From Thermoanaerobaculaceae bacterium (GTDB lineage Bacteria; Acidobacteriota; Thermoanaerobaculia; Thermoanaerobaculales; Thermoanaerobaculaceae), in contig JALOLB010000005.1 of assembly GCA_025456225.1 (NCBI GenBank), forward strand, positions 1 to 47,517: 47,517 nucleotides of DNA. Reading direction: 5' to 3'. The notes under the pieces were generated by a model that searched no databases, had not been told where the DNA came from, and saw nothing but the letters and a program-made list of their open reading frames with translations. The stretch's first letter is position 1. Each line of letters begins with the position of its first letter. This document shows, piece by piece, positions 14,964-23,221 of this stretch. Both the position numbers and the translations under genes were made by a program.

Positions 14964-15554
14964 GTGCTGCAGCCCGCCGAAGATCTCATCGCCCGCGCCC
15001 GCGGCGTCCGCGCGCTGGTCCTCGACGTGGACGGCGTCCTCACCGACGCGACCCTCATCTACGGCGCCAGAGGCGAGTCGCTCAAGCGCTTCTCGGCCCG
15101 CGACGGCTTCGCCATCAAGACCGCAATGCAGGAGGGCCTGTCGATCGCCATCCTGTCGGGCCGGCTGGCGCCTCCCATCAAGGCCCGGGTCACCGACCTC
15201 GGCATCGCACCAGACCATGTCATCCAGGGGAGCCGCAACAAGCGGACCGACATCACGACCCTGGCCGACCGGCTCGGCATCACGCTGCACGAGGTCGCCT
15301 TCATGGGCGACGATCTTCCAGATCTCCCCGCCCTGACCCGGGTGGGCCTGGCCGCCTGCCCGGCCGATGCCGCGCCCGAGGTGCGGGAGCGCTGCCACCT
15401 TGTCGCCCCGTCGGCCGGAGGGCGAGGCGCGGTGCGCGACCTCATCGAGATGATCCTCAGGGCCAGAGGACGCTGGGACGCCATCGTCGATGCCTGGGCC
15501 GCCGGTGGCCCCCCCGAGGGCTTCTACGGCCCGTCCCGGAAGGTCCGCAGCTAG
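14964..15554 (+). CDS. kdsC: 3-deoxy-D-manno-octulosonate 8-phosphate phosphatase (KdsC family)
   Basis: HAD-superfamily phosphatase that releases phosphate from KDO-8-phosphate in lipopolysaccharide core synthesis. Visible: motif I LDVDGVLTDA with the nucleophile and acid/base Asp, RDGFAIKTAMQEG, motif II SGR, and motif IV MGDDLPDLPAL. Length 196 aa, slightly longer than the usual 170-190, because of a C-terminal extension after RGRWDAIVDAW. The GTG start has GGAGG seven bases upstream. It implies an LPS-type outer membrane. No other kds gene is nearby. Confidence 0.88.
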   Translation: MLQPAEDLIARARGVRALVLDVDGVLTDATLIYGARGESLKRFSARDGFAIKTAMQEGLSIAILSGRLAPPIKARVTDLGIAPDHVIQGSRNKRTDITTLADRLGITLHEVAFMGDDLPDLPALTRVGLAACPADAAPEVRERCHLVAPSAGGRGAVRDLIEMILRARGRWDAIVDAWAAGGPPEGFYGPSRKVRS

Positions 15555-15832
15555 CCCTCAGAGCGCGCGAAGCGCCGGGGCCATGTCATCCCCGGAAGCC
15601 AGCGCCAGCGGCGGGGGCCCTTGACGTAGACGTGGTCGTGGACGTGGTCGTCGACGTGGACCACTCACATGGCGCGCCACGACAAGTTCGGAGCACGGCA
15701 CCATCGAGGACTCCTGCTCGCCGTCAAGCACTCCGTTCACGTCCACGACTACGTCCACGTCCACGACCACGACGGAAGCTCTCCCCTCTCCCCTCTCCCC
15801 TGCTATAGTTTCCGCCCACGGAGGAGGCACTC
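15555..15832. repeat. Long GTGGAC-word hairpin in a 278-base spacer
   Basis: Arms 15632-15661 and 15741-15770 pair at 27 of 30 positions across a 79-base loop; both arms are iterations of GTGGACGTGGTC. The hairpin is followed by CTCTCCCC repeats (15779-15800), a TATAGT box (15804-15809) and a GGAGGAGG ribosome site for the next gene. No gene is visible in the spacer. Confidence 0.75.
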
Positions 15833-16738
15833 ATGCCCATCACCAAGCTCGAGCAGATGATCGATCAACTCAAGAGCCGGCCCCCCAAGCGCGTGGCGGC
15901 CGCGTACGCGAACGACTCCCACACCATCGGCGCCCTGGCGGGGGCGCTGGACCTGGGCATCATCGAGGCCACGCTCGTCGGCGACCAGGAGGTCATCGCC
16001 AGGGTCTGCCGCGAGGAGGGCATCGACGTCGGGCGCTTCACCATCGTCCACGAGCCCAACGAGATGAAGGCCGTCTACAAGGCGGTGGAGCTGGTCAACC
16101 AGGGCGTCGCGCAGATCGTCATGAAGGGGCTGTGCTCCACCGACAAGTACATGAAGGGCCTGCTCGACAAGGAGAAGGGCCTGATGGACCCCGGAGCCGT
16201 GCTCTCGCACGTCACGGTGATCGAGAACCCCCACTACCACAAGCTCATCATCTGCGCCGACGTGGCCGTCCTCCCAGCCCCCGAGCTGAAGGAGAAGATC
16301 GCCATCGTCAACTACATGATCGCCGTGGCCAAGGCGCTCGGCATCGAGACGCCGAAGGTCGCGATCATCGCCGCCACCGAGCAGATGTCGTACAAGATGC
16401 AGGCCTGCGTCGACGCCGCCATCATCTCGAAGATGGCCGATCGGGGCCAGATCAAGGGTGCGCTGGTGGACGGCCCCCAGGCCGTGGACGTGGCCGTGGA
16501 CCGCGAGTCGGCCGAGACCAAGGGCGTCAAGAACCCGGTGGCCGGCGACGCCGACTGCCTGCTCTTCCCGAACATCGAGGCCGGAAACGTCTTCTACAAG
16601 ACCAACACCAAGCTGGCGGGCTGCGAGCTGGCGGCCATGGTGGTCGGCGCGCGCTGTCCGGCGATCCTCTCGTCGCGCGGCGACAGCACCAGGACCAAGC
16701 TCTACTCGATCGCCCTCGCCGCCCTCACAGCAAAGTAG
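15833..16738 (+). CDS. Phosphate acetyl/butyryltransferase family protein (copy 1)
   Basis: Likely catalyses acyl-CoA plus phosphate to acyl-phosphate plus CoA, of the Ptb/PTA_PTB family; 301 aa, as usual. Typical stretches are EATLVGDQE near residue 47, QIVMKGLCSTDKYMKGLLDKEKGL (the conserved LMKG region), ETPKVAIIAATEQ, and DGPQAVDVAVD followed by PVAGDADCLLFPNIEAGNVFYK, the most diagnostic block. GGAGGAGG lies nine bases from the ATG. A paralogue follows at 16939. No butyrate or acetate kinase is in the window, so the acyl-phosphate could be formed or used by an enzyme encoded elsewhere. Confidence 0.87.
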   Translation: MPITKLEQMIDQLKSRPPKRVAAAYANDSHTIGALAGALDLGIIEATLVGDQEVIARVCREEGIDVGRFTIVHEPNEMKAVYKAVELVNQGVAQIVMKGLCSTDKYMKGLLDKEKGLMDPGAVLSHVTVIENPHYHKLIICADVAVLPAPELKEKIAIVNYMIAVAKALGIETPKVAIIAATEQMSYKMQACVDAAIISKMADRGQIKGALVDGPQAVDVAVDRESAETKGVKNPVAGDADCLLFPNIEAGNVFYKTNTKLAGCELAAMVVGARCPAILSSRGDSTRTKLYSIALAALTAK

Positions 16739-16740
16739 CG

Positions 16741-16870
16741 GCCGCTGGTCAGCGGCCGGGGCGGTTGGATGGGAGGCCGCTGGTCAGCGGCCGGGGCGGT
16801 TGGATGGGAGGCCGCTGGTCAGCGGCCGGGGCGGTTGGATGGGAGGCCGCTGGTCAGCGGCCGGGGTGGG
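16741..16870. repeat. 35-bp tandem repeat, 3.7 copies, each with a palindrome
   Basis: Copies begin at 16741, 16776, 16811 and (partial) 16846 and are identical in the full units. Each unit contains GGCCGCTGGTCAGCGGCC, which folds on itself, followed by GGGGCGGTTGGATGGGAG. No spacers and no variation, so not a CRISPR. It separates the two Ptb-like paralogues. Confidence 0.9.
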
Positions 16871-16898
16871 CCCAGGGGAAGGCAGGCGGCACGTGCGA

Positions 16899-16923
16899 GC
16901 GGCCGGTGACCACCGGCCGCTAC
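16899..16923. repeat. REP-like palindrome in the leader of the second Ptb-like gene
   Basis: A perfect 10-bp inverted repeat (16899-16908 with 16911-16920, two bases apart), followed by the tail TACA. The core CGGCC...GGCCGCTACA recurs twice at 21586-21649. It ends about 15 bases before the ATG at 16939 and could influence translation of that gene. Confidence 0.7.
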
Positions 16924-16938
16924 ATCGAGGGGGTTCCG

Positions 16939-17847
16939 ATGCAGCCCATTCGCAAGCTCGATGACCTGGTGACCCACGTCCGGGGCCAGGGCCGGCGGTT
17001 CCGGGTGGCGGTGGCCTGCGGCCAGGATCCCAACACGGTGGGCGCCGTGGCCCGCGCCGTCGAGCTCGGCTTCGTCGAGGCCCTCATGGTGGGCGACGCC
17101 ACGCGCATCGCCCACGCCGCGGCCGAGGAGGGCGTCCCTCCGGGCAGCCTCACGGTCATCGACATCGCCGACGAGAGGGCTGCGACGCGCGAGGCGGTCC
17201 GCATGGTGCGCGCCGGCGAGGCCGAGATCCTCATGAAGGGCCTGATCGGCACCGACACGTTCCTCAAGGCGGTCATGGACCGGCAGGACGGCATCCTGCT
17301 GCCGGGCGCGGTCATGAGCTACGTCTGCGCCGTCGAGCTTCGCTCCTACCCCAAGCTGCTCTTCGTCACCGACACGGCCGTGCTCCCGTTCCCCGACTTC
17401 ACGCAGAAGCAGGCCATGCTCCGCTACGCCCTGGCCATGGCCCGGCGGTTCGGGATCGCCACGCCGAAGGTGGCGCTCGTCTCCGCCGTGGAGAAGTGCA
17501 CCGAGCACTTCCCCAGCCACGCCGAGTACGCGGCGCTCTGCGCCATGGCCCGGCGCGGGGCGTTCGGCGACTGCGTCGTCGACGGTCCCCTCGACGTCTT
17601 CCTGGCCTGCGATCCGGCGAGCCTCGAGATCAAGGGTGTCTCCACTCCGGTGGCAGGCGACGCCGATGTCCTGCTCTTCCCATCCCTGGAGGCCTGCAAC
17701 GCCTTCTACAAGGGCCTCATGCTCTTCGCCGGCGGCGAGCTCGGCGGGCTGATCCAGGGCACCAGTCGCCCCGTGGTGGTGATGTCGCGCTCGGAAAGCG
17801 CCCGCTCCAAGCTGTACTGCCTCGCCCTCGCGTGCCTGATGGCGTGA
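16939..17847 (+). CDS. Phosphate acetyl/butyryltransferase family protein (copy 2)
   Basis: Paralogue of the preceding gene, 302 aa. It keeps the family blocks: EALMVGDAT, EILMKGLIGTDTFLKAVMD, PGAVMSYVCAVE, TPKVALVSAVEK, DGPLDVFLACD and PVAGDADVLLFPSLEACNAFYKG. The two copies are clearly diverged, for example LPFPDFTQKQ against LPAPELKEKI, so the duplication is old or the two have different substrates. The ATG follows a GAGGGGG site. It is probably transcribed with copy 1, although the repeat array between them may modulate read-through. Confidence 0.85.
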   Translation: MQPIRKLDDLVTHVRGQGRRFRVAVACGQDPNTVGAVARAVELGFVEALMVGDATRIAHAAAEEGVPPGSLTVIDIADERAATREAVRMVRAGEAEILMKGLIGTDTFLKAVMDRQDGILLPGAVMSYVCAVELRSYPKLLFVTDTAVLPFPDFTQKQAMLRYALAMARRFGIATPKVALVSAVEKCTEHFPSHAEYAALCAMARRGAFGDCVVDGPLDVFLACDPASLEIKGVSTPVAGDADVLLFPSLEACNAFYKGLMLFAGGELGGLIQGTSRPVVVMSRSESARSKLYCLALACLMA

Positions 17848-18083
17848 TGCCGCCGCCCGAACGGGCTTCAGGCTCACGGCTCAAGGCTACAGATCCCCCA
17901 CCCGCCAGCGGATCAGCTTGCCAGCGAATCAGGAGATCAGCTCCACCTCCCGCCCAGGTTCAGGCTGCAGGGACCATCCACGAGCAGAGGGAATGGGGGA
18001 CGGGCGGAGGCGTTGGCATGAGTGTGCGCTGAGATGCTGTCGCAAGACAACGTTCGGTGCACCCCGAAAGAGGAGAGACGACC
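17848..18083. other. 236-base intergenic region with repeated short words
   Basis: No gene. Short words recur (CAGGCT, GGCTCA/GGCTAC, and GATCAGCT at two nearby places), in the style of the other iterated spacers but without a clear long hairpin. AGAGGAGAG precedes the superoxide dismutase start. No convincing promoter found. Confidence 0.4.
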
Positions 18084-18695
18084 ATGGCACACCAACTCCC
18101 CGCCCTGCCCTACGGATTCGACGCCCTCGAGCCCTTCATCGACGAGGCCACCATGCGCCTCCACCACGGCAAGCACCACCAGGCGTACATCGACAACCTC
18201 AACAAGGCCGTGACCGGCACGGCGCTGGAGAACGTCCCGGCCGAGCTGCTCCTGAAGGACCTGCCCGCGGTGCCCGAGGGCATCCGCAACGTGGTCCGCA
18301 ACCACGGTGGCGGCCACGCGAACCACTCCCTGTTCTGGGAGGTCATGGCTCCCGGGGCCGGAGGGGTTCCGACCGGCCCCGTCGCCGAGGCCATCACCGG
18401 GGCGTTCGGGAGCTTCGAGTCGTTCAAGGAGAGGCTCACCGCGGCCGCGATGGGCCAGTTCGGGTCCGGGTGGGGCTGGCTGGTCGTGAAGAAGGACGGC
18501 TCACTCGCGGTGGGCAACACTCCAAACCAGGACAGCCCGCTGTCGGTGGGCGACACGCCGATCCTCGGCGTCGACGTCTGGGAGCACGCCTACTACCTGA
18601 GGTACCAGAACCGCCGTGCCGAGTACCTCCAGAGCTGGTACTCCGTGGTCAACTGGTCCAGGGTCAACGACCTCTTGCGCCAGGCCCGCGGCTGA
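18084..18695 (+). CDS. sodA: Superoxide dismutase, Mn type (copy 1)
   Basis: Converts superoxide to oxygen and hydrogen peroxide. Length 203 aa. Metal ligands are H27 (LHHGKHH), H81 (NHSLFW), D164 and H168 (DVWEHAYY). The [11 protein letters not shown] segment and the NQDSPL segment carry the Gly and Gln arrangement of the Mn-specific enzymes rather than the Fe-specific one. No signal peptide, so cytoplasmic. AGAGGAGAG lies upstream of the ATG. A second, diverged dismutase gene is at 20878-21480. Confidence 0.94.
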   Translation: MAHQLPALPYGFDALEPFIDEATMRLHHGKHHQAYIDNLNKAVTGTALENVPAELLLKDLPAVPEGIRNVVRNHGGGHANHSLFWEVMAPGAGGVPTGPVAEAITGAFGSFESFKERLTAAAMGQFGSGWGWLVVKKDGSLAVGNTPNQDSPLSVGDTPILGVDVWEHAYYLRYQNRRAEYLQSWYSVVNWSRVNDLLRQARG

Positions 18696-18878
18696 CGCCG
18701 CCCGGACACCCGGATCCGGGGGCCTCGGCCTGCGCAGGCATCTGGTCTGTGGACCAGCCACCGCACTGTCGCTCCCGCACTGCGCCGTTCCCCGCCGGCG
18801 GTCGCCCGCGCTTGACGGCGCCTCGCCGGCTCCGTACGCTGAGCGTGCCCTGTGCAATCGGGCAGTCAGGGAGCCGAC

Positions 18879-19718
18879 ATGCGTGAGGTGCTCGAGAGCA
18901 TTGGCGAGCTGCTGGCGGTTGCGCTCGTGTACACGGCCGTCGGCCTGACCCTCGGCGTCATGAAGGCTGCCCCGCCATCCGCCCTCAACCTCGGCATCCT
19001 CCTCGGCATCAACCTCGTGGTGATGGGTGCCGGCTCGTGGTTCGTGGCCCACGCTTCGGGCTACGGCTGGACTGCTGGCGTCGGCGTGGCGGCGATGGTG
19101 GGCGCCATGCAGCTCCTGCTTCCACGCCTGGAGCTGTCCCTCGAGGCGCGCAGCGGCCTCCGGGGCATGGCCCTGGTGGGCATCCTGTCCGGTATCGCCG
19201 CGCTGGTCGCGGCGGCAGGCCTGGTCATGGCGTTCGGTCCTCCCAGCGTGCACCCGGCCGAGGCGCCACCCCTGCTCTGGCTCCCCTACCCGCCCGGCAG
19301 CTACGCCTGGCGCCTCCCGGTGCTCCTGGTGTCGTACGCCCTGCTCCAGGTGGCCGCCGTCACGCTGGCACGCGAGATCGGCCCTCCCAGAGTCGGAGGG
19401 CCCGACTTCGGAGATGTCCTGGTGGCGCGCCTGGTGAGTGGCGCCGTCTGGGTGGGGGCGGTCGCGTTGGCCTCCCTCAGCATGGTGGGCAGGACCCCGC
19501 CGATCGTCCGGGCCCTCACGGGTCTGGTTGTGGTCGCCGGGCTGGCCGGCCGCGCGGTCACCTACCTGGCCGCTCCAGCGGAGATCGTCCTTCCCCGTGC
19601 GCTGTTCCCCGCTGTCGCGGACCTGTTGGCCGCGCTCCTGGCAGCGTTCCTGCTCCTCTCGAGCTGGGAACCGGAGGACCTGGAGCCGGAGGTCGAGGAC
19701 GAGGCGCTCCCGTCCTGA
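18879..19718 (+). CDS. Hypothetical multi-pass membrane protein
   Basis: 279 aa with roughly seven or eight hydrophobic segments spread over the whole length and a short, strongly acidic C-terminal tail (EPEDLEPEVEDEALPS). No catalytic motif seen and no family recognised. The ATG at 18879 has AGGGAG upstream; an earlier in-frame GTG at 18852 lacks one. It follows the dismutase gene by 183 bases, a stretch with nothing recognisable, and is convergent with aroB. Confidence 0.65.
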   Translation: MREVLESIGELLAVALVYTAVGLTLGVMKAAPPSALNLGILLGINLVVMGAGSWFVAHASGYGWTAGVGVAAMVGAMQLLLPRLELSLEARSGLRGMALVGILSGIAALVAAAGLVMAFGPPSVHPAEAPPLLWLPYPPGSYAWRLPVLLVSYALLQVAAVTLAREIGPPRVGGPDFGDVLVARLVSGAVWVGAVALASLSMVGRTPPIVRALTGLVVVAGLAGRAVTYLAAPAEIVLPRALFPAVADLLAALLAAFLLLSSWEPEDLEPEVEDEALPS

Positions 19719-19776
19719 CGGGCGGCTGACAGACCTCGGATCCCGCCCGCAGGAGAAGACCGCTGAGAAGTGCCGC

Positions 19777-20877
19777 CTACAGCAGCCCGGTGAACGGACC
19801 CTCGGCTGGCACGGTGCAGAGCGCCTCGTAGGCGCGGGCGACGTGCTCGTCCGGAATCCGCACGCCGAGGACGACGCCGCCCAGGCGCGGCAGGACCCAG
19901 TCGATGCCGCCTTCCTTGCGCTTCTTGTCGCGGCTCAGGTACGGCGCCACGTCTCCCCACGACAGGTCGGAGATCGGGGGCAGCGGCGCGAGCAGCTCCA
20001 GGCGGCCGGCCCAGGTCTGGGCGTCGGCGGTCGAGAGCAGGCCCCGGTCCCGGGCCAGTCGGAGCGCCGTCAGCATGCCCCACGCCACCGCCTCACCGTG
20101 CAGGAAACGGCCGTAGCCAGTGGCAGCCTCCAGGGCGTGGCCGAGGGTGTGGCCGAGGTTGAGGGCCTGGCGGGGTCCCTTCTCCCGCTCGTCGATGGCG
20201 ACCACGTCGGCCTTGACCCGAACTGCGCCGGCCACCATCTCCCCTGCCCCGCCCAGCTCCCCGCGCGCCAGCGGCGGCAGCCAGCGGGCCAGCAGGTGGT
20301 CCATCGAGGACGGCGCGATCATCGTGACCTTGACGACCTCGGCGAGGCCCGCCCGCAGCTCGCGTGAGGGCAGCGTGCGCAGGGTGTGCGGGTCGACGAG
20401 CACGGCCCGGGGTGGCCAGAAGCACCCCACGAGGTTCTTGCCGAGGTCCAGGTTGATGCCGGTCTTGCCGCCGATGGAGGCATCCACCATGCCGAGAAGC
20501 GTCGTGGGCACGGCCACCCACGGCAGGCCACGCAGGGTGATGGCGGCGGCGAACCCGGCCAGGTCGGTGACGACCCCACCGCCCAGACCCACCACCACGC
20601 TGTCCCGGTCGGCCCCGTTGACGAGCAGGAACTGGATGATCCCCTCGACGGTCGGCCAGACCTTGTGCTCCTCTCCAACCGACAGCTCCAGGAAGGGGGC
20701 GGCCAGGCGGGTCGCCACGCTGCGGCCGTACAGGGGCCCGACGTTGGCGTCGGTGACGACAAAGTGGCGCCCGGCGCCCGCGGCCTGCTCGACGTGGACG
20801 GCGATCTGGGAGAGCAGGCCCTCGCCGATCAGACACCGGCTCGCGCCGTCCGCGCGCGGCAGGTCGATCGTGATCAT
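19777..20877 (-). CDS. aroB: 3-dehydroquinate synthase
   Basis: Second step of the shikimate pathway: cyclises DAHP to 3-dehydroquinate with NAD and a divalent metal. Length 366 aa. Visible: NAD-binding GLGGGVVTDLAGFAAA, substrate/metal block VPTTLLGMVDASIGGKTGIN followed by KNLVGCFWPP, metal ligand E in LAEVVK, and NLGHTLGHALE. Its ATG directly abuts the stop of the upstream superoxide dismutase gene with no spacing, so the two are almost surely one transcript. No other shikimate gene is nearby. Confidence 0.95.
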   Translation of the reverse strand: MITIDLPRADGASRCLIGEGLLSQIAVHVEQAAGAGRHFVVTDANVGPLYGRSVATRLAAPFLELSVGEEHKVWPTVEGIIQFLLVNGADRDSVVVGLGGGVVTDLAGFAAAITLRGLPWVAVPTTLLGMVDASIGGKTGINLDLGKNLVGCFWPPRAVLVDPHTLRTLPSRELRAGLAEVVKVTMIAPSSMDHLLARWLPPLARGELGGAGEMVAGAVRVKADVVAIDEREKGPRQALNLGHTLGHALEAATGYGRFLHGEAVAWGMLTALRLARDRGLLSTADAQTWAGRLELLAPLPPISDLSWGDVAPYLSRDKKRKEGGIDWVLPRLGGVVLGVRIPDEHVARAYEALCTVPAEGPFTGLL

Positions 20878-21480
20878 CTATGCCTCGGCCACACCCGAGA
20901 AGCGCCGCTCGACCTCCCGCCAGTTGACCAGATGGTCGAGCACCGCATCCACGAACTCGGTGCGCCGGTTCTCGTACTTGAGGTAGTAGGCGTGCTCCCA
21001 GACGTCGATCACGAGGATCGGTTGCCAGCCGGGCAGGAGCTGGTTCTGGTGTTTCTCCACCTGCAGGATCGCGAGCTCGCGCCCCGGGCCCGCGGCCAGG
21101 ATCCCCCAGCCCGAGCCCTCGACGGCGTTGGTGGCGGCGCGAAGCTGCTTGTCGAACGCCTGGATGGATCCGAACTGGGCCGCAATGGCGCTGGCGAGGT
21201 CGCCATGCGGCTCGCCACCGCCCCCGGGCTTGAGGTTCGCCCAGAACAGGCTGTGCAGGATGTGCCCACCGCCGTGGAACGCGATCTCCCGGGACCAGTG
21301 CTTGACGGCCGCGTAGTCGCCGGCGACGCGGGCCGCATCGAGCTTGTCGAGGGCGGCGTTGTAGCCGTTGACGTACGCCTGGTGGTGCTTGCCGTGGTGG
21401 AGCCCGACCGTCCTGGCGTCGTAGTACGGCTCGAGGGCGTCCACAGGGAACGTCAGGGGGGGCAACACGGCCTTCTTCAT
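20878..21480 (-). CDS. Superoxide dismutase, Fe/Mn family (copy 2)
   Basis: 200 aa. Ligands: His in LHHGKHH, His in LHSLFW, Asp and His in DVWEHAYY. Compared with copy 1 it has GGGHILHSLFW and a VEKHQNQLLPGWQPILVID stretch, closer to the group common in archaea and anaerobes, so metal preference is unclear. The open frame extends far upstream, but the ATG at 21480 has AAGGAAGGAG seven bases before it and gives normal length. It is directly followed by aroB. Confidence 0.93.
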   Translation of the reverse strand: MKKAVLPPLTFPVDALEPYYDARTVGLHHGKHHQAYVNGYNAALDKLDAARVAGDYAAVKHWSREIAFHGGGHILHSLFWANLKPGGGGEPHGDLASAIAAQFGSIQAFDKQLRAATNAVEGSGWGILAAGPGRELAILQVEKHQNQLLPGWQPILVIDVWEHAYYLKYENRRTEFVDAVLDHLVNWREVERRFSGVAEA

Positions 21481-21576
21481 TGGGAGACTCCTTCCTTGTA
21501 CATTCTGGCACATCACGTCGGGGACAGTCGACGGAGACGCGTCGGAAACTGAGAGAGGGTCGAATGCCCCACCCAC

Positions 21577-21650
21577 CTCCCGGGACGGCCGATGACCATC
21601 GGCCGCTACACCGCCTCCTGGGACGGCCGATGGCCATCGGCCGCTACACC
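21577..21650. repeat. Two tandem REP-like palindromes
   Basis: Two copies of a 38-base unit. The first has arms 21586-21594 and 21597-21605; the second is the perfect palindrome CGGCCGATGGCCATCGGCCG at 21624-21643. Both end in CTACACC. They lie between divergent starts (superoxide dismutase and tatD), so they cannot be simple terminators. A relative sits at 16899-16923. Confidence 0.8.
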
Positions 21651-21678
21651 CCATCCCGGGCGGGGGTAGACTCTCAGG

Positions 21679-22434
21679 GTGATCGACTCGCACGCCCACC
21701 TCACGATGATTGCCCCGCAGGAGCTGCCGGGCGTGCTCGCGCGCGCCCTTGCGGCCGGTGTCACCGACGTGCTGGTACCCGCCACCGGTCCCGAGGACCT
21801 CCAGGCGGTCGCCACCTTCGAGGTTGACACGCCGGTTCGCCTGCACCGCGCACTCGGCTTTCACCCTCACGATGCGAGGCACCTCGATGCCCGCTGGCAA
21901 GCCACCATCGAGTCCCTCCTCGACACCTCCGGCGTCGTCGCCATCGGAGAGGTCGGCCTGGACTACCACTACGATCTGTCGCCCCGGGAGGACCAGCGGC
22001 GGGCGTTCCGGTGGCAGCTCGCCCTGGCCAGGGAGCGCGGGCTGCCGGTGGTCCTCCACCACCGCGAGGCGTGGGAGGACTTCCTCGCCATCCTGGACGA
22101 GCACCCCGGGCTGCGAGGCGTGGCGCACTCCTTCACGGAGGGCGCCGAGGGCGTGGCCGAGATGGTCCGCCGGGGGCTGTGGATCGGGATCTCGGGCATG
22201 GTCACCTTCCCCCGCGGCGACAACATCCGCGACGCCGCCCGGGCGGCCCCGCCGGATCGCCTGCTGGTGGAGACCGATGCCCCCTACCTCGCGCCGGTCC
22301 CGCACCGCGGCAGGCCCAACGAGCCGGCGTTCGTGCGCCACGTCGCCGAGGCGGTGGCGCGGGCTCGCGTCGTGTCGCCGGGTGCGATCGAGGAGGCGAC
22401 GGACGCCTCCTTCCGTGCCCTTTTCCTGACATAG
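21679..22434 (+). CDS. tatD: TatD-family metal-dependent hydrolase/DNase
   Basis: 251-aa TIM-barrel hydrolase; family members are 3'-5' nucleases involved in DNA repair or RNA quality control. Metal-site motifs: DSHAHL at the N-terminus, GEVGLDYHYD (catalytic Glu), LPVVLHHREAWED, GVAHSFTEGAEG and LLVETDAPYLAP. The start is a GTG with CTCAGG before it; no closer ATG gives the DSHAHL motif. It stands alone, with convergent neighbours downstream. Confidence 0.92.
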   Translation: MIDSHAHLTMIAPQELPGVLARALAAGVTDVLVPATGPEDLQAVATFEVDTPVRLHRALGFHPHDARHLDARWQATIESLLDTSGVVAIGEVGLDYHYDLSPREDQRRAFRWQLALARERGLPVVLHHREAWEDFLAILDEHPGLRGVAHSFTEGAEGVAEMVRRGLWIGISGMVTFPRGDNIRDAARAAPPDRLLVETDAPYLAPVPHRGRPNEPAFVRHVAEAVARARVVSPGAIEEATDASFRALFLT

Positions 22435-22477
22435 AAGCCGCGAGATCGCCACCTGCCCACGTCCGGGTGCTGGCGCC

Positions 22478-23221
22478 TCACTGCCCGGGAGCTGCGTCGG
22501 GCGCTGGCGCGCGCACCCCCACCGGCGGCTGCAGGTCGAGCGCGGTGCCGATGAAGACCACCCATCCGAGCCCCGTCAGGGCTGCCCAGATCAGCTCCGA
22601 GAGGGGCACCCCGGCCGGGCGGATCCCGGCCAGCCCCGACGGGTGCCACTGGGCCAGGAAGCCCGGCCACACCCCAAGAATCGCCCACAGGATCGCGCCG
22701 TGCACGACGGCGAGCGCCAGAGCGGCGCGCAACGCCGGGCCGAGCAGAAACGGCCGCCTCCGGCCGAAGACCGCGAGCACGAGCGCGGTACCGAGCGCCG
22801 TGGCCGCCAGGGGCGAGAGGCCCACCACGAGCCCGAGCAGCCCGCCTCCCAGGCCCACGCCGAGCACCAGGTTGCCGCGCAGGAACCAGCCGCCCCGCCA
22901 GGTCGCCCGCGCCATACAGGCGGGTGATGTCGCGAAGCCGAGCAGCCAGATCAGGCCACCCGTGGCGAACGCCGACAGCACGTCCTCCGGGCCGGTCCGG
23001 AGCCAGCTCGCGAGGCGCACGGGCTGCCAGTAGCCGGGCACCCAGCCCATCGAGATCAGGCCGAACGGCGCCGCCAGGAGCGCACTGCGAAGTGCCGCGC
23101 GCCGGTGCTCGGGGCAGATCAGGATCCCGACCGCCAGGGCCAGCGTTTGCGCCAGCGCCCAGGCCAGGTACGTGTGGGTGCCAAGCAGGCCGGAGAGGGA
23201 CGGCAGGCCGTGCACGCTCAT
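22478..23221 (-). CDS. Hypothetical membrane protein of an ABC system
   Basis: 247 aa with about six hydrophobic segments and a short polar C-terminus. No family recognised. Its ATG overlaps the stop of the FtsX-type permease gene (ATGA), so it is co-translated with it and probably belongs to the same transport or membrane-maintenance complex. The open frame continues upstream across the permease gene, but the overlap start is the natural one. Confidence 0.65.
   Translation of the reverse strand: MSVHGLPSLSGLLGTHTYLAWALAQTLALAVGILICPEHRRAALRSALLAAPFGLISMGWVPGYWQPVRLASWLRTGPEDVLSAFATGGLIWLLGFATSPACMARATWRGGWFLRGNLVLGVGLGGGLLGLVVGLSPLAATALGTALVLAVFGRRRPFLLGPALRAALALAVVHGAILWAILGVWPGFLAQWHPSGLAGIRPAGVPLSELIWAALTGLGWVVFIGTALDLQPPVGVRAPAPDAAPGQ

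Noticed and set aside
16741-16870. CRISPR-like array
   Set aside because: Units are contiguous 35-mers with no variable spacers, no cas gene nearby; it is a tandem repeat.
21481-22452. N-terminal extension of the second superoxide dismutase
   Set aside because: It would overlap tatD antisense; the ATG at 21480 has a strong ribosome site and family length.
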